The notes beneath the pieces are model-generated. The model was given only the letters and a program-made list of their open reading frames with translations. It ran no database searches and had not been told where the DNA came from. From positions 992,001 through 1,056,000 of the forward strand of contig NZ_QEES01000002.1 of assembly GCF_003115775.1 (NCBI RefSeq): a DNA stretch of 64,000 bases. Direction: 5' to 3'. Both the position numbers and the translations under genes were made by a program. Source of the stretch: Cellulomonas sp. WB94 (GTDB taxonomy: Bacteria > Actinomycetota > Actinomycetes > Actinomycetales > Cellulomonadaceae). Shown here piece after piece: positions 25,257 to 33,900 of this stretch (position 1 is the first letter of the stretch; each line of letters opens with the position of its first letter).

Positions 25257-26765
25257 TCAGACGAGGACCGGCACCCGCTCCTCGGCGACCTCGACGTCGG
25301 TGCGCGTCGCGGCGGGCCGAGCCGTGATGAGCACGCCCGCGATCACGGCCGCGGCGAGCAGGAACCCGACGGCCCACCAGATCGCCACGGAGAACCCGTG
25401 CACGACGCCGGTCGCCATCGCGAGCTGGCTCGTGCCGTGCGTGGTCAGGTAGCTCGCAGTGGCCGACGTGGCGACGGTGTTCAGCAGGGCGATCCCGATC
25501 GACCCCCCGACCTGCTGCGACGTGTTGACCATCGCCGACGCGACGCCGGCGTCCCGCGGTGCGACACCGAAGGTCGCCGTGCTCATCGCGGGCATGAACG
25601 TCGAGCCCATGCCGAGCCCGAGCAGGAGCAGCGACGGCAGGACGTGCGTCGCGTAGCTCGAGTCGACCTGGATGCGGGTCAGCAGGACGAGCCCGGTGGC
25701 CGCGACGAGCAGTCCGGGCACCATGATCATGCGCGCCGGGACCCGCGGCAGCAGGCGGCTGGCGATCCCGACAGCGCCGGTCATCATCCCCGCGGTGAGC
25801 GGCAGGAACGCCAGGCCGGTGCGCACCGGCGAGTAACCCAGGGTGACCTGCAGGTAGTAGGTCAGGAACAGGAACATGCCGAACATGCCGACGGTGACCA
25901 GCCCCACGCTGAGGAGCGCGCCGGCGCGGTTGCGGTCACGCAGGACACGCATCGGCAGCAGGGGGTGCGCGACGCGACCCTCGGCCACCACGAACAGGGC
26001 GATCAGCACCAGCCCGCCCGCGAGCAGCGACAGCACGAGCCCGGAGGTCCAGCCGTGCTGGGTGGCCTCGCTCAGACCGTAGACGATCGAGAGCAGCCCG
26101 GCGCTGGCCAGGACGGCGCCGACGACGTCGAGCCGCGACTCGCTGTCCCGACGGCGGTCGTGCAGGAACACTCGCGCCCCGATCACCGCGACGATCGCGA
26201 TCGGTGCGTTGACGAGGAGGGTCCAGCGCCAGCTCATGTACTCCGTGAGCAGACCGCCGGTGATCAGTCCGATCGCGCTGCCGCCGCCCGCGATGGCGCC
26301 GTAGATGCCGAACGCGCGGGCGCGCTCGTGAGGCTCGGTGAACGTGGTGCTCACGAGGGACAGGGCCGCGGGCGCCAGGAGCGCCGCGAAGACGCCCTGC
26401 AGACCGCGCGCGGCGAGCAGCATGCCGCCGGACGCGGCGATCCCGCCGAGGGCCGAGGCGCCGGCGAAGCCGAGCAGGCCGATGATCATGGCGCGGCGAC
26501 GCCCGATCAGGTCACCGACACGACCGCCGAGGAGCAGCAGGCCACCGAACGCCAGGGTGTAGGCCGTGACGACCCACTGACGGTTGCCGTCGCTGATGCC
26601 GAGGTCGGCCTGGGCGGACGGGAGGGCGATGTTCACGATGGTCATGTCGAGCACGACCATGAGCTGGGCGAGGGCGATGGCCGCAAGGCCCCACCAGCGG
26701 CGGGGGTCAGGCGCGGTGTCGCGCGGCGCGTCGACCGCCGCGGACGAGGGCGTGGCAGAGTCCAT
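25257..26765 (-). CDS. MFS multidrug efflux protein (DHA2, 14-TM type)
   Basis: A 502-aa transporter with about 14 membrane segments. Motif A reads GRVGDLIGRRRAMIIGL, motif D1 is LDMTIVNIALPSA in TM1, and motif C-like AIAGGGSAIGLITGG follows in TM5, all typical of EmrB/QacA drug:proton antiporters. AGGAAGG precedes the ATG at 26765. It is divergent from a TetR gene with two matching operators between them, the classic layout of a drug-inducible pump. Substrate unknown. Confidence 0.92.
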   Translation of the reverse strand: MDSATPSSAAVDAPRDTAPDPRRWWGLAAIALAQLMVVLDMTIVNIALPSAQADLGISDGNRQWVVTAYTLAFGGLLLLGGRVGDLIGRRRAMIIGLLGFAGASALGGIAASGGMLLAARGLQGVFAALLAPAALSLVSTTFTEPHERARAFGIYGAIAGGGSAIGLITGGLLTEYMSWRWTLLVNAPIAIVAVIGARVFLHDRRRDSESRLDVVGAVLASAGLLSIVYGLSEATQHGWTSGLVLSLLAGGLVLIALFVVAEGRVAHPLLPMRVLRDRNRAGALLSVGLVTVGMFGMFLFLTYYLQVTLGYSPVRTGLAFLPLTAGMMTGAVGIASRLLPRVPARMIMVPGLLVAATGLVLLTRIQVDSSYATHVLPSLLLLGLGMGSTFMPAMSTATFGVAPRDAGVASAMVNTSQQVGGSIGIALLNTVATSATASYLTTHGTSQLAMATGVVHGFSVAIWWAVGFLLAAAVIAGVLITARPAATRTDVEVAEERVPVLV

Positions 26766-26867
26766 GAGAGGACCTTCCTGAAAAGGTGTGGGAGAGCAGC
26801 GACGCTCGATGGGGGGCCGGGTGGCTCGCGTCGTGTGACCGAGCGACATGTGACGGAGTGCTCATCT

Positions 26868-26927
26868 ACTTGCCGGCCGGCAAGTTGTAGACTCGAAGAT
26901 AGATCCATACTTGCCGGTCGTCAAGTA
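26868..26927. promoter_or_regulatory. Twin TetR operators between pump and regulator
   Basis: ACTTGCCGGCCGGCAAGT (26868-26885) is a perfect 18-bp palindrome. TACTTGCCGGTCGTCAAGTA (26908-26927) is a second copy with two mismatches to symmetry. Centres are 41 bases apart. They lie between the divergent MFS and TetR genes, the inner copy 38 bases before the TetR ATG. Confidence 0.85.
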
Positions 26928-26965
26928 AGTACGATGGGCAATCGCGAACAGGGAGATGACGGCAC

Positions 26966-27526
26966 ATGGAGGCGGACACCCGTCGCCGCGGCGACACGCG
27001 CAGCGAGATCCAGCGGGTCGCGCTGTGCCGCTTCACCGAGGACGGCTACGACAAGACGTCCCTGCGGGAGATCGCCGAGGACCTCGGCGTCACCAAGGCC
27101 GCGCTCTACTACCACTTCCGGACCAAGGAGAACATCCTCGAGTCCCTGGTCACCGACATCGGCAAGTCCGTCGACGACCTCGTCGCCTGGGCCGGCTCCG
27201 CACCGTCCACCCGCGAGCGCCGGCAGGAGCTGCTGCGCCGGCTCGCGGCCCTCGCCCAGAGCGGCGTCGGCGACCTCATGCGGTGCGTCCAGCAGAACGA
27301 GGCGTCACTGACCTCGCTGCCGCAGGCCACCGACGTCGTGCACCGTTACAAGGAAGAGCTGTGGCGCGCGTGCACGCCCCCCGACGCGACGCTCGAGGAC
27401 AAGCTCCGGGCGAGGATCGCCATCATGACGATTCTGATCGCCGGCAAGGGCGCGGCCGAGCTCGGCGGGACCGACCAGGAGCGGACGGACGCAGCGCTGC
27501 GGATCGCCTTCGAGATCATGCCCTGA
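26966..27526 (+). CDS. TetR-family repressor of the adjacent MFS pump
   Basis: A 186-aa TetR protein: the N-terminal HTH is LREIAEDLGVTKAALYYHF, preceded by ALCRFTEDGYDKTS. The C-terminal ligand domain is helical and not conserved. It is divergent from the efflux gene, with two palindromes in the shared promoter region, so it most likely represses both genes until a drug binds. Stop at 27526; the next gene in this direction is 181 bases away. Confidence 0.9.
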   Translation: MEADTRRRGDTRSEIQRVALCRFTEDGYDKTSLREIAEDLGVTKAALYYHFRTKENILESLVTDIGKSVDDLVAWAGSAPSTRERRQELLRRLAALAQSGVGDLMRCVQQNEASLTSLPQATDVVHRYKEELWRACTPPDATLEDKLRARIAIMTILIAGKGAAELGGTDQERTDAALRIAFEIMP

Positions 27527-27556
27527 CCTGACCTGACGCCTCGACGCTGCGGTCCC

Positions 27557-27606
27557 GTCACCTAGGTCAGAAGTCCGGCAAACCTGTTCAAGCGCGACCT
27601 TACTGT
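27557..27606 (+). promoter_or_regulatory. Possible promoter and regulator site of the hydrogenase operon
   Basis: GTCACCTAGGTCAG at 27557-27570 holds the 8-bp palindrome ACCTAGGT and shares CTAGGTCA with the CRP-like site at 16559-16574. A -10-like TACTGT lies at 27601-27606. The spacing would suit an activator, but the -35 is poor and the site is imperfect. Confidence 0.3.
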
Positions 27607-27707
27607 GCTCCCAGGAGCCAGCGTCGGCACCACCGTGCTGGACGCGATGTGGCGGACGGCGCGGAGAGCTGTCGCTGCGCCTGCGATCACACCAATGGAG
27701 GTCTGAC

Positions 27708-30700
27708 GTGCGCGAACTGTCTGAGAGCGACCGCTTCACCGTGACGGTGAACAGCCGCGAGATCGAGGTCTTCGAGGGCCTGACGATTCTCGAGGCGCTC
27801 GTGCTGGAGGGCATCGAGGTGCCGTCGCTCTGCCACGACATCCGGCTCGAGCGGTCCAACGGCAACTGCGGGCTGTGCGTCGTGGAGGTCGGGGCCGAGG
27901 CGCCGCGCGACGTGAAGGCGTGCCTGACGCCGGTCACGCCCGGCATGGTCATCACGACCCACTCCCCGCGGCTCGTCGAGTACCGCAAGGTCCGGCTCCA
28001 GCAGCTCCTGTGCGACCACAACGCCGACTGCGTCGCACCGTGCGTCGAGACGTGCCCGGCCAACATCGACATCCAGACCTACCTCAGCCACGTCGCGGAC
28101 GGGAACTTCCGGGCCGCCGTCCACGTCATCAAGGACCGCAACCCGTTCCCCTCGGTGTGCGGCCGCGTGTGCCCCCACCCGTGCGAGTCCGAGTGTCGCC
28201 GCAGCCTCGTCGACGAGCCCGTCGCGATCAACTACGTGAAGCGGTTCGCGGCCGACTGGGACATGGCGCAGGACTCCCCCTGGCTCCCCCGGGTCGAGGA
28301 GCCGACCGGCAAGCGGATCGCCGTCGTCGGCGCCGGTCCGTCGGGCCTGTCCGCCGCGTACTACAGCGCGATCGCCGGCCACGCCGTCACCGTGTTCGAG
28401 AAGCAGGACCACGCCGGCGGCATGATGCGCTACGGCATCCCGGAGTACCGGCTCCCGAAGGCCACGCTCGACCAGGAGATCGGCGTCATCCAGTCCCTGG
28501 GCGTCCAGATCGTCACGGGCAAGGCGCTCGGCACGCACCTCAACCTCGAGGACCTCAAGCGGGACTTCGACTCCGTGTACCTCGCGATCGGCTCGTGGCG
28601 GGCGACGCCGCTGGGCATCGACGGTGACCGCCTCGAGCACGTCGAGCTCGGCATCGACTACCTGCGGCACATCACCAAGGGCTCGACCCGCTCGCGCGGC
28701 GACAACATCGTCGTGATCGGCGGCGGCAACACCGCGATCGACTGCGTCCGGACGGCCCTGCGCAAGGGAGCCAAGAGCGTCAAGCTCGTCTACCGGCGCA
28801 CCCGCGCCGAGATGCCCGCCGAGGCGTTCGAGGTCGAAGAGGCGCTGCACGAGGGCGTCGAGATGGTCTTCCTCACCGCACCGACCAAGATCACCGAGAC
28901 CGACGACGGCACCAAGCAGCTGCACTGCACGAAGATGGAGCTCGGCGAGCCCGACCGGTCCGGCCGCCGCCGGCCCGTGATGATCGAGGGCAGCGACTTC
29001 GTCATCGAGGCCGACACCATCATCGGTGCCATCGGCCAGAGCACCGACACCGGCTTCCTCTACAACGACCTGCCGGTGCGCCTCAACAAGTGGGGCGACA
29101 TCGACGTCGACGGCTTCACGATGCAGTCGTCGGAGAACAACGTCTTCGCCGGCGGCGACTGCGTGACCGGCCCGGCGACCGTCATCCAGGCCGTCGCGGC
29201 CGGACGACGCGCCGCCATGGCGATCGACGAGTTCGTCACCCGCGGCTACGTGCGCCCGAGCACGGAGGACTACACGTGCAGCCGGGGGACGCTCGAGGAC
29301 CTGCCGAAGGCCGAGTTCGAGGACATCCCCAAGCTCGTCCGCGCGAGCATGCCGGGCCTGGCGCCCGCGGCGCGCATCGACAGCTTCGTCGAGGTCGAGA
29401 CAGGGCTGACCGAGGCGGAGGCCCGCGCCGAGGCGGCCCGTTGCCTCAAGTGCGGGTGCGCCAAGCAGAACCACTGCGCCCTGCGCCAGGAGGCGACCGA
29501 CCACGGCGTGGCGTTCGCGACGCCGCTGCACATCCGCCCGTACTCGCCGATCGTGGCGGACCACCCGTTCATCGTCCGCGACAACAACAAGTGCATCGGC
29601 TGCGGTCGGTGCGTCGCGGCCTGCGCCGAGATCGAGGGCCCCGGCGTCCTCGCGTTCCAGTTCAGCGGCGGACGCATGACGGTCGGAACCACCACCGGCC
29701 TCCCGCTCGGACAGACCGACTGCGTCTCGTGCGGGCAGTGCGTGCGGGCCTGCCCGTGCGGCGCCCTGGACTACGTGCGCGAGCGCGGCCCGGTGTTCAC
29801 GGCGATCAACGACCCGGCGAAGGTCGTGGTCGGGTTCGTCGCTCCCGCGGTGCGCAGCGTGATCGCCGCCGAGTACGGGATCCCGTTCGACGAGGCGTCG
29901 GCCTTCATCGCCGGCATGATGCGCAAGATCGGCTTCGACAAGGTGTTCGACTTCTCGTTCGCCGCCGACCTCACGATCATGGAGGAGACGACCGAGTTCC
30001 TCGGACGCGTGACGTCCGGCGGCGTGCTGCCGCACTTCACGTCCTGCTGCCCCGGTTGGGTGAACCTCGTCGAGCGGCGGTGGCCGGAGATGATCCCCCA
30101 CCTGTCGAGCTGCAAGTCGCCCCAGCAGATGATGGGCGCCACGGTGAAGAACCACTTCGCCCAGCAGGCGGGCATCAGCCTCGACGAGCTGTACGTCGTG
30201 TCGATCGTGCCGTGCCTCGCGAAGAAGTACGAGGCGGCCCGGCCCGAGTTCGCGCCCGAGGGGATCCGCGACGTCGACGCCGTCCTGACGACGACGGAGT
30301 TCATCGAGATGGCGGAGATGCTGCGCCTGAAGGCCGACGACATCACGCCCGGCGAGTTCGACGCGCCGTACGCGCGGGTCAGCGGAGCCGGCGTCCTCTT
30401 CGGCGCGTCGGGCGGGGTCGCGGAGGCCTCCCTGCGGATGGCCGTCGAGAAGCTCACCGGCGAGCCCCTGGTCGACCAGCTCGACTTCCACGAGGTCCGC
30501 GGGTTCGAGGGCTTCAAGGAGGCGACCGTCACCGCGGGCGGCACGACCGTCCGGGTCGCCGTGATCTCCGGTCTCAACAACGTCGACCCGCTCGTGCGGC
30601 GCATCGTGGCCGGCGAGGACGTGGGCTACGACCTCGTCGAGGTCATGGCCTGCCCGGGCGGCTGCGTCAACGGCGCCGGGCATCCCGTGCCCGACCGCGT

Positions 30701-30896
30701 CGGCGAGATGGCGGCCCGGCAGAAGGTGCTCGTCAACATCGACCAGACCTCGCGGTACCGCAAGTCGCAGGAGAACCCGGACATCCTCCGGCTCTACGAC
30801 GAGTACTACGGCGAGCCCAACTCGGACACCGCCCACCACCTGCTCCACACGAGCTACGCCCCGTTCCGGGACGAGCCGATCGTCCCGACCCGATGA
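27708..30896 (+). CDS. Fusion of ferredoxin, GltD-like flavoprotein and [FeFe]-hydrogenase
   Basis: A 1062-aa protein. Domains in order: 2Fe-2S ferredoxin (Cys42, 54, 57, 72); GltD-type 4Fe-4S region (CVAPCVETCPANIDI); FAD/NAD(P) oxidoreductase (GAGPSGLSAAYYS and GGGNTAIDCVRTA); two 4Fe-4S clusters starting at Cys629 and Cys672; H-cluster domain; small-subunit-like C-terminus (SRYRKSQENPDILRLYDEYY). All four H-cluster ligands are present: L1 TSCCPGW (778-784, proton-transfer Cys780, ligand Cys781), L2 PCLAKKYEA (Cys836, Val in place of the usual Met before it), L3 ACPGGC (Cys982, Cys986). It probably couples NAD(P)H oxidation to H2 formation, or the reverse, in the cytoplasm. The HydE/F/G maturases needed for the H-cluster are not in this window. 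The stop region overlaps the next gene. Confidence 0.9.
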   Translation: MRELSESDRFTVTVNSREIEVFEGLTILEALVLEGIEVPSLCHDIRLERSNGNCGLCVVEVGAEAPRDVKACLTPVTPGMVITTHSPRLVEYRKVRLQQLLCDHNADCVAPCVETCPANIDIQTYLSHVADGNFRAAVHVIKDRNPFPSVCGRVCPHPCESECRRSLVDEPVAINYVKRFAADWDMAQDSPWLPRVEEPTGKRIAVVGAGPSGLSAAYYSAIAGHAVTVFEKQDHAGGMMRYGIPEYRLPKATLDQEIGVIQSLGVQIVTGKALGTHLNLEDLKRDFDSVYLAIGSWRATPLGIDGDRLEHVELGIDYLRHITKGSTRSRGDNIVVIGGGNTAIDCVRTALRKGAKSVKLVYRRTRAEMPAEAFEVEEALHEGVEMVFLTAPTKITETDDGTKQLHCTKMELGEPDRSGRRRPVMIEGSDFVIEADTIIGAIGQSTDTGFLYNDLPVRLNKWGDIDVDGFTMQSSENNVFAGGDCVTGPATVIQAVAAGRRAAMAIDEFVTRGYVRPSTEDYTCSRGTLEDLPKAEFEDIPKLVRASMPGLAPAARIDSFVEVETGLTEAEARAEAARCLKCGCAKQNHCALRQEATDHGVAFATPLHIRPYSPIVADHPFIVRDNNKCIGCGRCVAACAEIEGPGVLAFQFSGGRMTVGTTTGLPLGQTDCVSCGQCVRACPCGALDYVRERGPVFTAINDPAKVVVGFVAPAVRSVIAAEYGIPFDEASAFIAGMMRKIGFDKVFDFSFAADLTIMEETTEFLGRVTSGGVLPHFTSCCPGWVNLVERRWPEMIPHLSSCKSPQQMMGATVKNHFAQQAGISLDELYVVSIVPCLAKKYEAARPEFAPEGIRDVDAVLTTTEFIEMAEMLRLKADDITPGEFDAPYARVSGAGVLFGASGGVAEASLRMAVEKLTGEPLVDQLDFHEVRGFEGFKEATVTAGGTTVRVAVISGLNNVDPLVRRIVAGEDVGYDLVEVMACPGGCVNGAGHPVPDRVGEMAARQKVLVNIDQTSRYRKSQENPDILRLYDEYYGEPNSDTAHHLLHTSYAPFRDEPIVPTR

Positions 30897-30910
30897 AGGG
30901 CCCGACCTCC

Positions 30911-31960
30911 ATGAAGCGACTCGCGACCGCGGCAGCCGGCATGATGCTGGTGCTCGCCCTGCTGCCCGGCTGTGCCGGCTCCACGCCCGCGGCGGCGACC
31001 ACGGCTGCGGCGACGACCGCCTCTGCGACACCGAGCCCCGAGGCCCCCGTCGTCAAGACGACGATCCGCATCGCGTCACTCAAGGGCCCCACCACGATGG
31101 GCCTGGTCAAGCTGACGAGCGACGCCGAGGCCGGTCAGGGCAAGCAGGACTACGAGGCGACGATGTACGGCACCCCCGACGAGGTCGTGCCGCTGCTCAT
31201 GAAGGGCGACGTCGACGTCGCCCTGCTCCCGGCCAACCTCGCCGGCGTGCTCTACAACAAGCTCAAGGCGACGCCGGACGCGGCGATCCAGGTCGCGGCG
31301 ATCAACACCCTCGGGATGCTCGAGGTCCTCGAGTCGGGCGACACCGTCACGACCATCGCCGACCTCAAGGGCAAGACGGTCTACAGCACCGGCAAGGGAG
31401 CGTCGCCGGAGTACGTCCTGGACTACCTGCTGAAGGAGAACGGCCTCGACCCGGCGACCGACGTCACCGTCGAGTTCAAGAGCGAGGCCACCGAGGTCGC
31501 TGCGGTGCTCGCCAGCACACCCGGGGCCATCGGCGTCCTCCCGCAGCCGTACGTCACCGTCCTCAAGACGAAGAGCCCCACCATCCGCACCGCGCTGACC
31601 CTCACCGACGAGTGGGCCAAGGTCACGACGGACTCCCAGATGGTCACGGGTGTGGTCGTGGTCCGCCGGGCGTTCGCCGAGGCGAACCCGGACGCCTTCG
31701 CCGACTTCCTGGCCGACTACCAGGCGTCGACCGAGTTCACGAACTCCAGCCCGGCGGAGGCCGCGGCGCTGATCGCCGAGGTCGGCATCGTGCCCTCAGC
31801 TCCCATCGCCGAGGCGGCGATCCCCGCCTGCAACATCACCTACATCGACGGCGCCGAGCTCAAGACCACCCTGGGCGGGTACCTGCAGGTGCTGTTCGGG
31901 GCCGACCCGGCCTCGGTCGGCGGAAGCCTGCCGGGCGATGACTTCTACTTCGGCAGCTAG
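30911..31960 (+). CDS. Lipoprotein substrate-binding protein, NitT/TauT-type ABC transporter
   Basis: A 349-aa lipoprotein: MKRLATAAAG, a hydrophobic core, and the lipobox LLPGC with Cys21. The Ala/Thr-rich linker leads into IRIASLKGPTTMGLVKL and PDEVVPLLMKGDVDVALLPA, a type-2 periplasmic fold as in NMT1/SsuA-like binders. An ATG at 30893 overlaps the hydrogenase stop (ATGA); the ATG at 30911 is preferred because GAAGGG stands 10 bases before it. The 3' end overlaps the permease gene by 23 bases. The ligand is unknown; co-translation with a hydrogenase is the only clue. Confidence 0.88.
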   Translation: MKRLATAAAGMMLVLALLPGCAGSTPAAATTAAATTASATPSPEAPVVKTTIRIASLKGPTTMGLVKLTSDAEAGQGKQDYEATMYGTPDEVVPLLMKGDVDVALLPANLAGVLYNKLKATPDAAIQVAAINTLGMLEVLESGDTVTTIADLKGKTVYSTGKGASPEYVLDYLLKENGLDPATDVTVEFKSEATEVAAVLASTPGAIGVLPQPYVTVLKTKSPTIRTALTLTDEWAKVTTDSQMVTGVVVVRRAFAEANPDAFADFLADYQASTEFTNSSPAEAAALIAEVGIVPSAPIAEAAIPACNITYIDGAELKTTLGGYLQVLFGADPASVGGSLPGDDFYFGS

Positions 31961-32735
31961 CGCGCCGACCGGGCTCGTGCCGTGGCGGGTCGTCCGCCCG
32001 GCACTGGTCGTCGCGTTCTGGGTGGGCGTGTGGCAGGTCGCCACGGTCATCGTCCACCAGGAGATCCTGCTCGTCTCACCCGCAGGGGTGCTTGTCCGGC
32101 TCGTGGAGCTCATCCCCACGGCGGGCTTCTGGGGAACGGTCGCGCACTCGTTCGTCCGCATCTCGGCGGGGTTCCTGCTCGCTGCGGTCGTCGGGGTCCT
32201 GGGAGCGGCCCTGGCGGCGGCGTCACGGGTCGTCGACGCCCTGGTGACGCCGATGGTCACGGCGATCCGCAGCACGCCCGTGGTCAGCTTCATCATCCTG
32301 GTGCTGATGTGGGCGAGCAGCGGCCAGCTGGCTCTCGTCATCAGCTTCCTGATGGTCCTGCCCATCATCTACACGAACGTCCTCGAGGGGATCCGGCACC
32401 GCGACCGGTCGCTGCTGGACGTCGCGCAGGTGTTCGAGGTGCCGCTGCTGCGCCGGCTCCCCGCCATCGACGTCCCCGCCGTCCTGCCCTTCTTCGTCGC
32501 GGGCTGCAAGGTCGGCGTCGGCCTCGCGTGGAAGAGCGGCATCGCGGCCGAGGTCATCGGACTGCCGAGGGGCAGCATCGGCGAGCAGCTCTACCAGGCG
32601 AAGCTCTTCCTCAGCACCGCGGACCTGTTCGCCTGGACGGTCGTGATCGTCGCGGTCAGCTACGGGTTCGAGCGCCTCGTGCTCGCCACGCTCACGCGCG
32701 CGCAGGTCCGGGTCGCCCGCGGGCGCACGACGTGA
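31938..32735 (+). CDS. ABC transporter permease (SsuC/TauC type)
   Basis: A 265-aa permease with about six membrane segments. The EAA-type loop is around LLDVAQVFEVPLLRRLPAIDVP, and SGIAAEVIGLPRGSIGEQLY is typical of the nitrate/sulfonate/taurine class. The ATG lies inside the end of the binding-protein gene (23-base overlap) and its own stop overlaps the ATPase GTG, so synthesis of all subunits is coupled. Confidence 0.9.
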   Translation: MTSTSAASAPTGLVPWRVVRPALVVAFWVGVWQVATVIVHQEILLVSPAGVLVRLVELIPTAGFWGTVAHSFVRISAGFLLAAVVGVLGAALAAASRVVDALVTPMVTAIRSTPVVSFIILVLMWASSGQLALVISFLMVLPIIYTNVLEGIRHRDRSLLDVAQVFEVPLLRRLPAIDVPAVLPFFVAGCKVGVGLAWKSGIAAEVIGLPRGSIGEQLYQAKLFLSTADLFAWTVVIVAVSYGFERLVLATLTRAQVRVARGRTT

Positions 32736-33322
32736 TCACGCTGCGCGGGCTGACCCAGAGGTTCGGGGACGAGGTCGTGCTCGACGGGCTCGATCTCGAC
32801 CTGGTCGACGACGGGGTCACGGTGCTGATGGGGCCGAACGGTTCCGGGAAGACGACGGTCGCACGGCTGCTGCTGGGGCTGGCCGCGCCCGACGGCGGCA
32901 CGGTGAGCGGTCTGGAGAGGCTGCGACGCGCGGCCGTCTTCCAGGAGGACCGGCTGTGCGAGCAGCTCACCGCGGTCGGCAACGTGCGCCTGGTCCTGGA
33001 CCGCGCCACGCGTGCGTCGGCCGTCGTGTCCGAGCTGCGCCGGGTCGGCCTGGACGGTGAGTCGCTCATCAAGCCGGTGCGTGACCTCTCCGGCGGGCAG
33101 CGTCGACGGGTCGCGATCGTCCGGGCCCTGATGGCCGACGCCGACCTCCTCGTGCTCGACGAACCCTTCAAGGGACTCGACGCCGAGGCGAAGACCCTGG
33201 TCATGGCCTACGTCCGCGAGCGCTGCGACGGCCGGACGACGCTCCTGATCACCCATGATCCCGCCGAGGCCGCGTGGTTCGGGATCCGCCCGGTGGAGCT
33301 CGTTCGCCGCAGCGAGGCGTGA
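32732..33322 (+). CDS. ABC transporter ATP-binding protein (short, NitT/TauT type)
   Basis: A 196-aa ATPase starting at a GTG that overlaps the permease stop (GTGA). Walker A MGPNGSGKTT, Q-loop AVFQEDRL, signature LSGGQRRR, Walker B LLVLDEPFKGLD and the switch His in LLITHDPAEA are all present. It is shorter than usual (typically about 240-260 aa), lacking a C-terminal extension. It completes the importer encoded after the hydrogenase. Confidence 0.92.
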   Translation: MITLRGLTQRFGDEVVLDGLDLDLVDDGVTVLMGPNGSGKTTVARLLLGLAAPDGGTVSGLERLRRAAVFQEDRLCEQLTAVGNVRLVLDRATRASAVVSELRRVGLDGESLIKPVRDLSGGQRRRVAIVRALMADADLLVLDEPFKGLDAEAKTLVMAYVRERCDGRTTLLITHDPAEAAWFGIRPVELVRRSEA

Positions 33323-33378
33323 CACGCTCGTCGGGCCCACCCGGACGGCGTTCACCCCCCACGAGCCAGGAGTGACCC

Positions 33379-33750
33379 ATGGCAGATACGACCCCCACGT
33401 CGCTGGCGGCAGCCAGCGGGGAGGCCCTCATCGTCCGCGCGCTCTACGAGACGCTCGAGACCCGGTTCAACGGCAGGACCTGGTCGCTGCACGAGCTGAT
33501 GATCGGCTTCTCGAACGACGTCGGGCACATCGGGCGCCTCGTCCTCGCCCACGACGGCACCTGGCCGATCGACGGCGACGTGACCGCCGAGCTCAAGCAC
33601 AAGCTGGCCGAGTCCCTGTGGTGGACCTTCGTCCTCGCCGACAAGCTCGGCGTCGACATCGACGGCGCCTTCACCGAGACCATGAGCACGATCCGCACGG
33701 GTCTGCTCGAGACGATCGACCGGACGGCACCCGAGCCTCCGCAGGGATGA
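33379..33750 (+). CDS. MazG-like protein
   Basis: A 123-aa helical protein starting MADTTPTSLAAASGEALIVR. The segment LKHKLAESLWWTFVLADKLGVDI resembles the second helix pair of MazG-like NTP pyrophosphohydrolases, but the acidic metal-binding pattern of active enzymes (ExxE...ExxD) is only partly visible. It lies 56 bases after the ATPase gene in the same direction and may belong to the hydrogenase operon. Family assignment is moderate; activity is uncertain. Confidence 0.6.
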   Translation: MADTTPTSLAAASGEALIVRALYETLETRFNGRTWSLHELMIGFSNDVGHIGRLVLAHDGTWPIDGDVTAELKHKLAESLWWTFVLADKLGVDIDGAFTETMSTIRTGLLETIDRTAPEPPQG

Positions 33751-33900
33751 CGCGCCGCGCGCCGCGGGAAGCCCTGCCCACCGGGCTCCCAGACTTCGCG
33801 AGACTCCCAGGCTGCGCATACCGGGGACCGGGTCCGGCTGTCAGGTCCGCTCCACATCCTGATCGGACACCGCACCCTACGACCGACCTCAGGAGATCCC

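Noticed and set aside
27708-30896. Glutamate synthase small subunit or formate dehydrogenase subunit
   Set aside because: The GltD-like part is only one domain; TSCCPGW, PCLAKK and ACPGGC identify an [FeFe]-hydrogenase.
27687-31031. A 1114-codon open frame antisense to the hydrogenase gene
   Set aside because: Low-complexity Arg/Asp/Val/His-rich text without motifs, typical of the antisense frame of a GC-rich gene.
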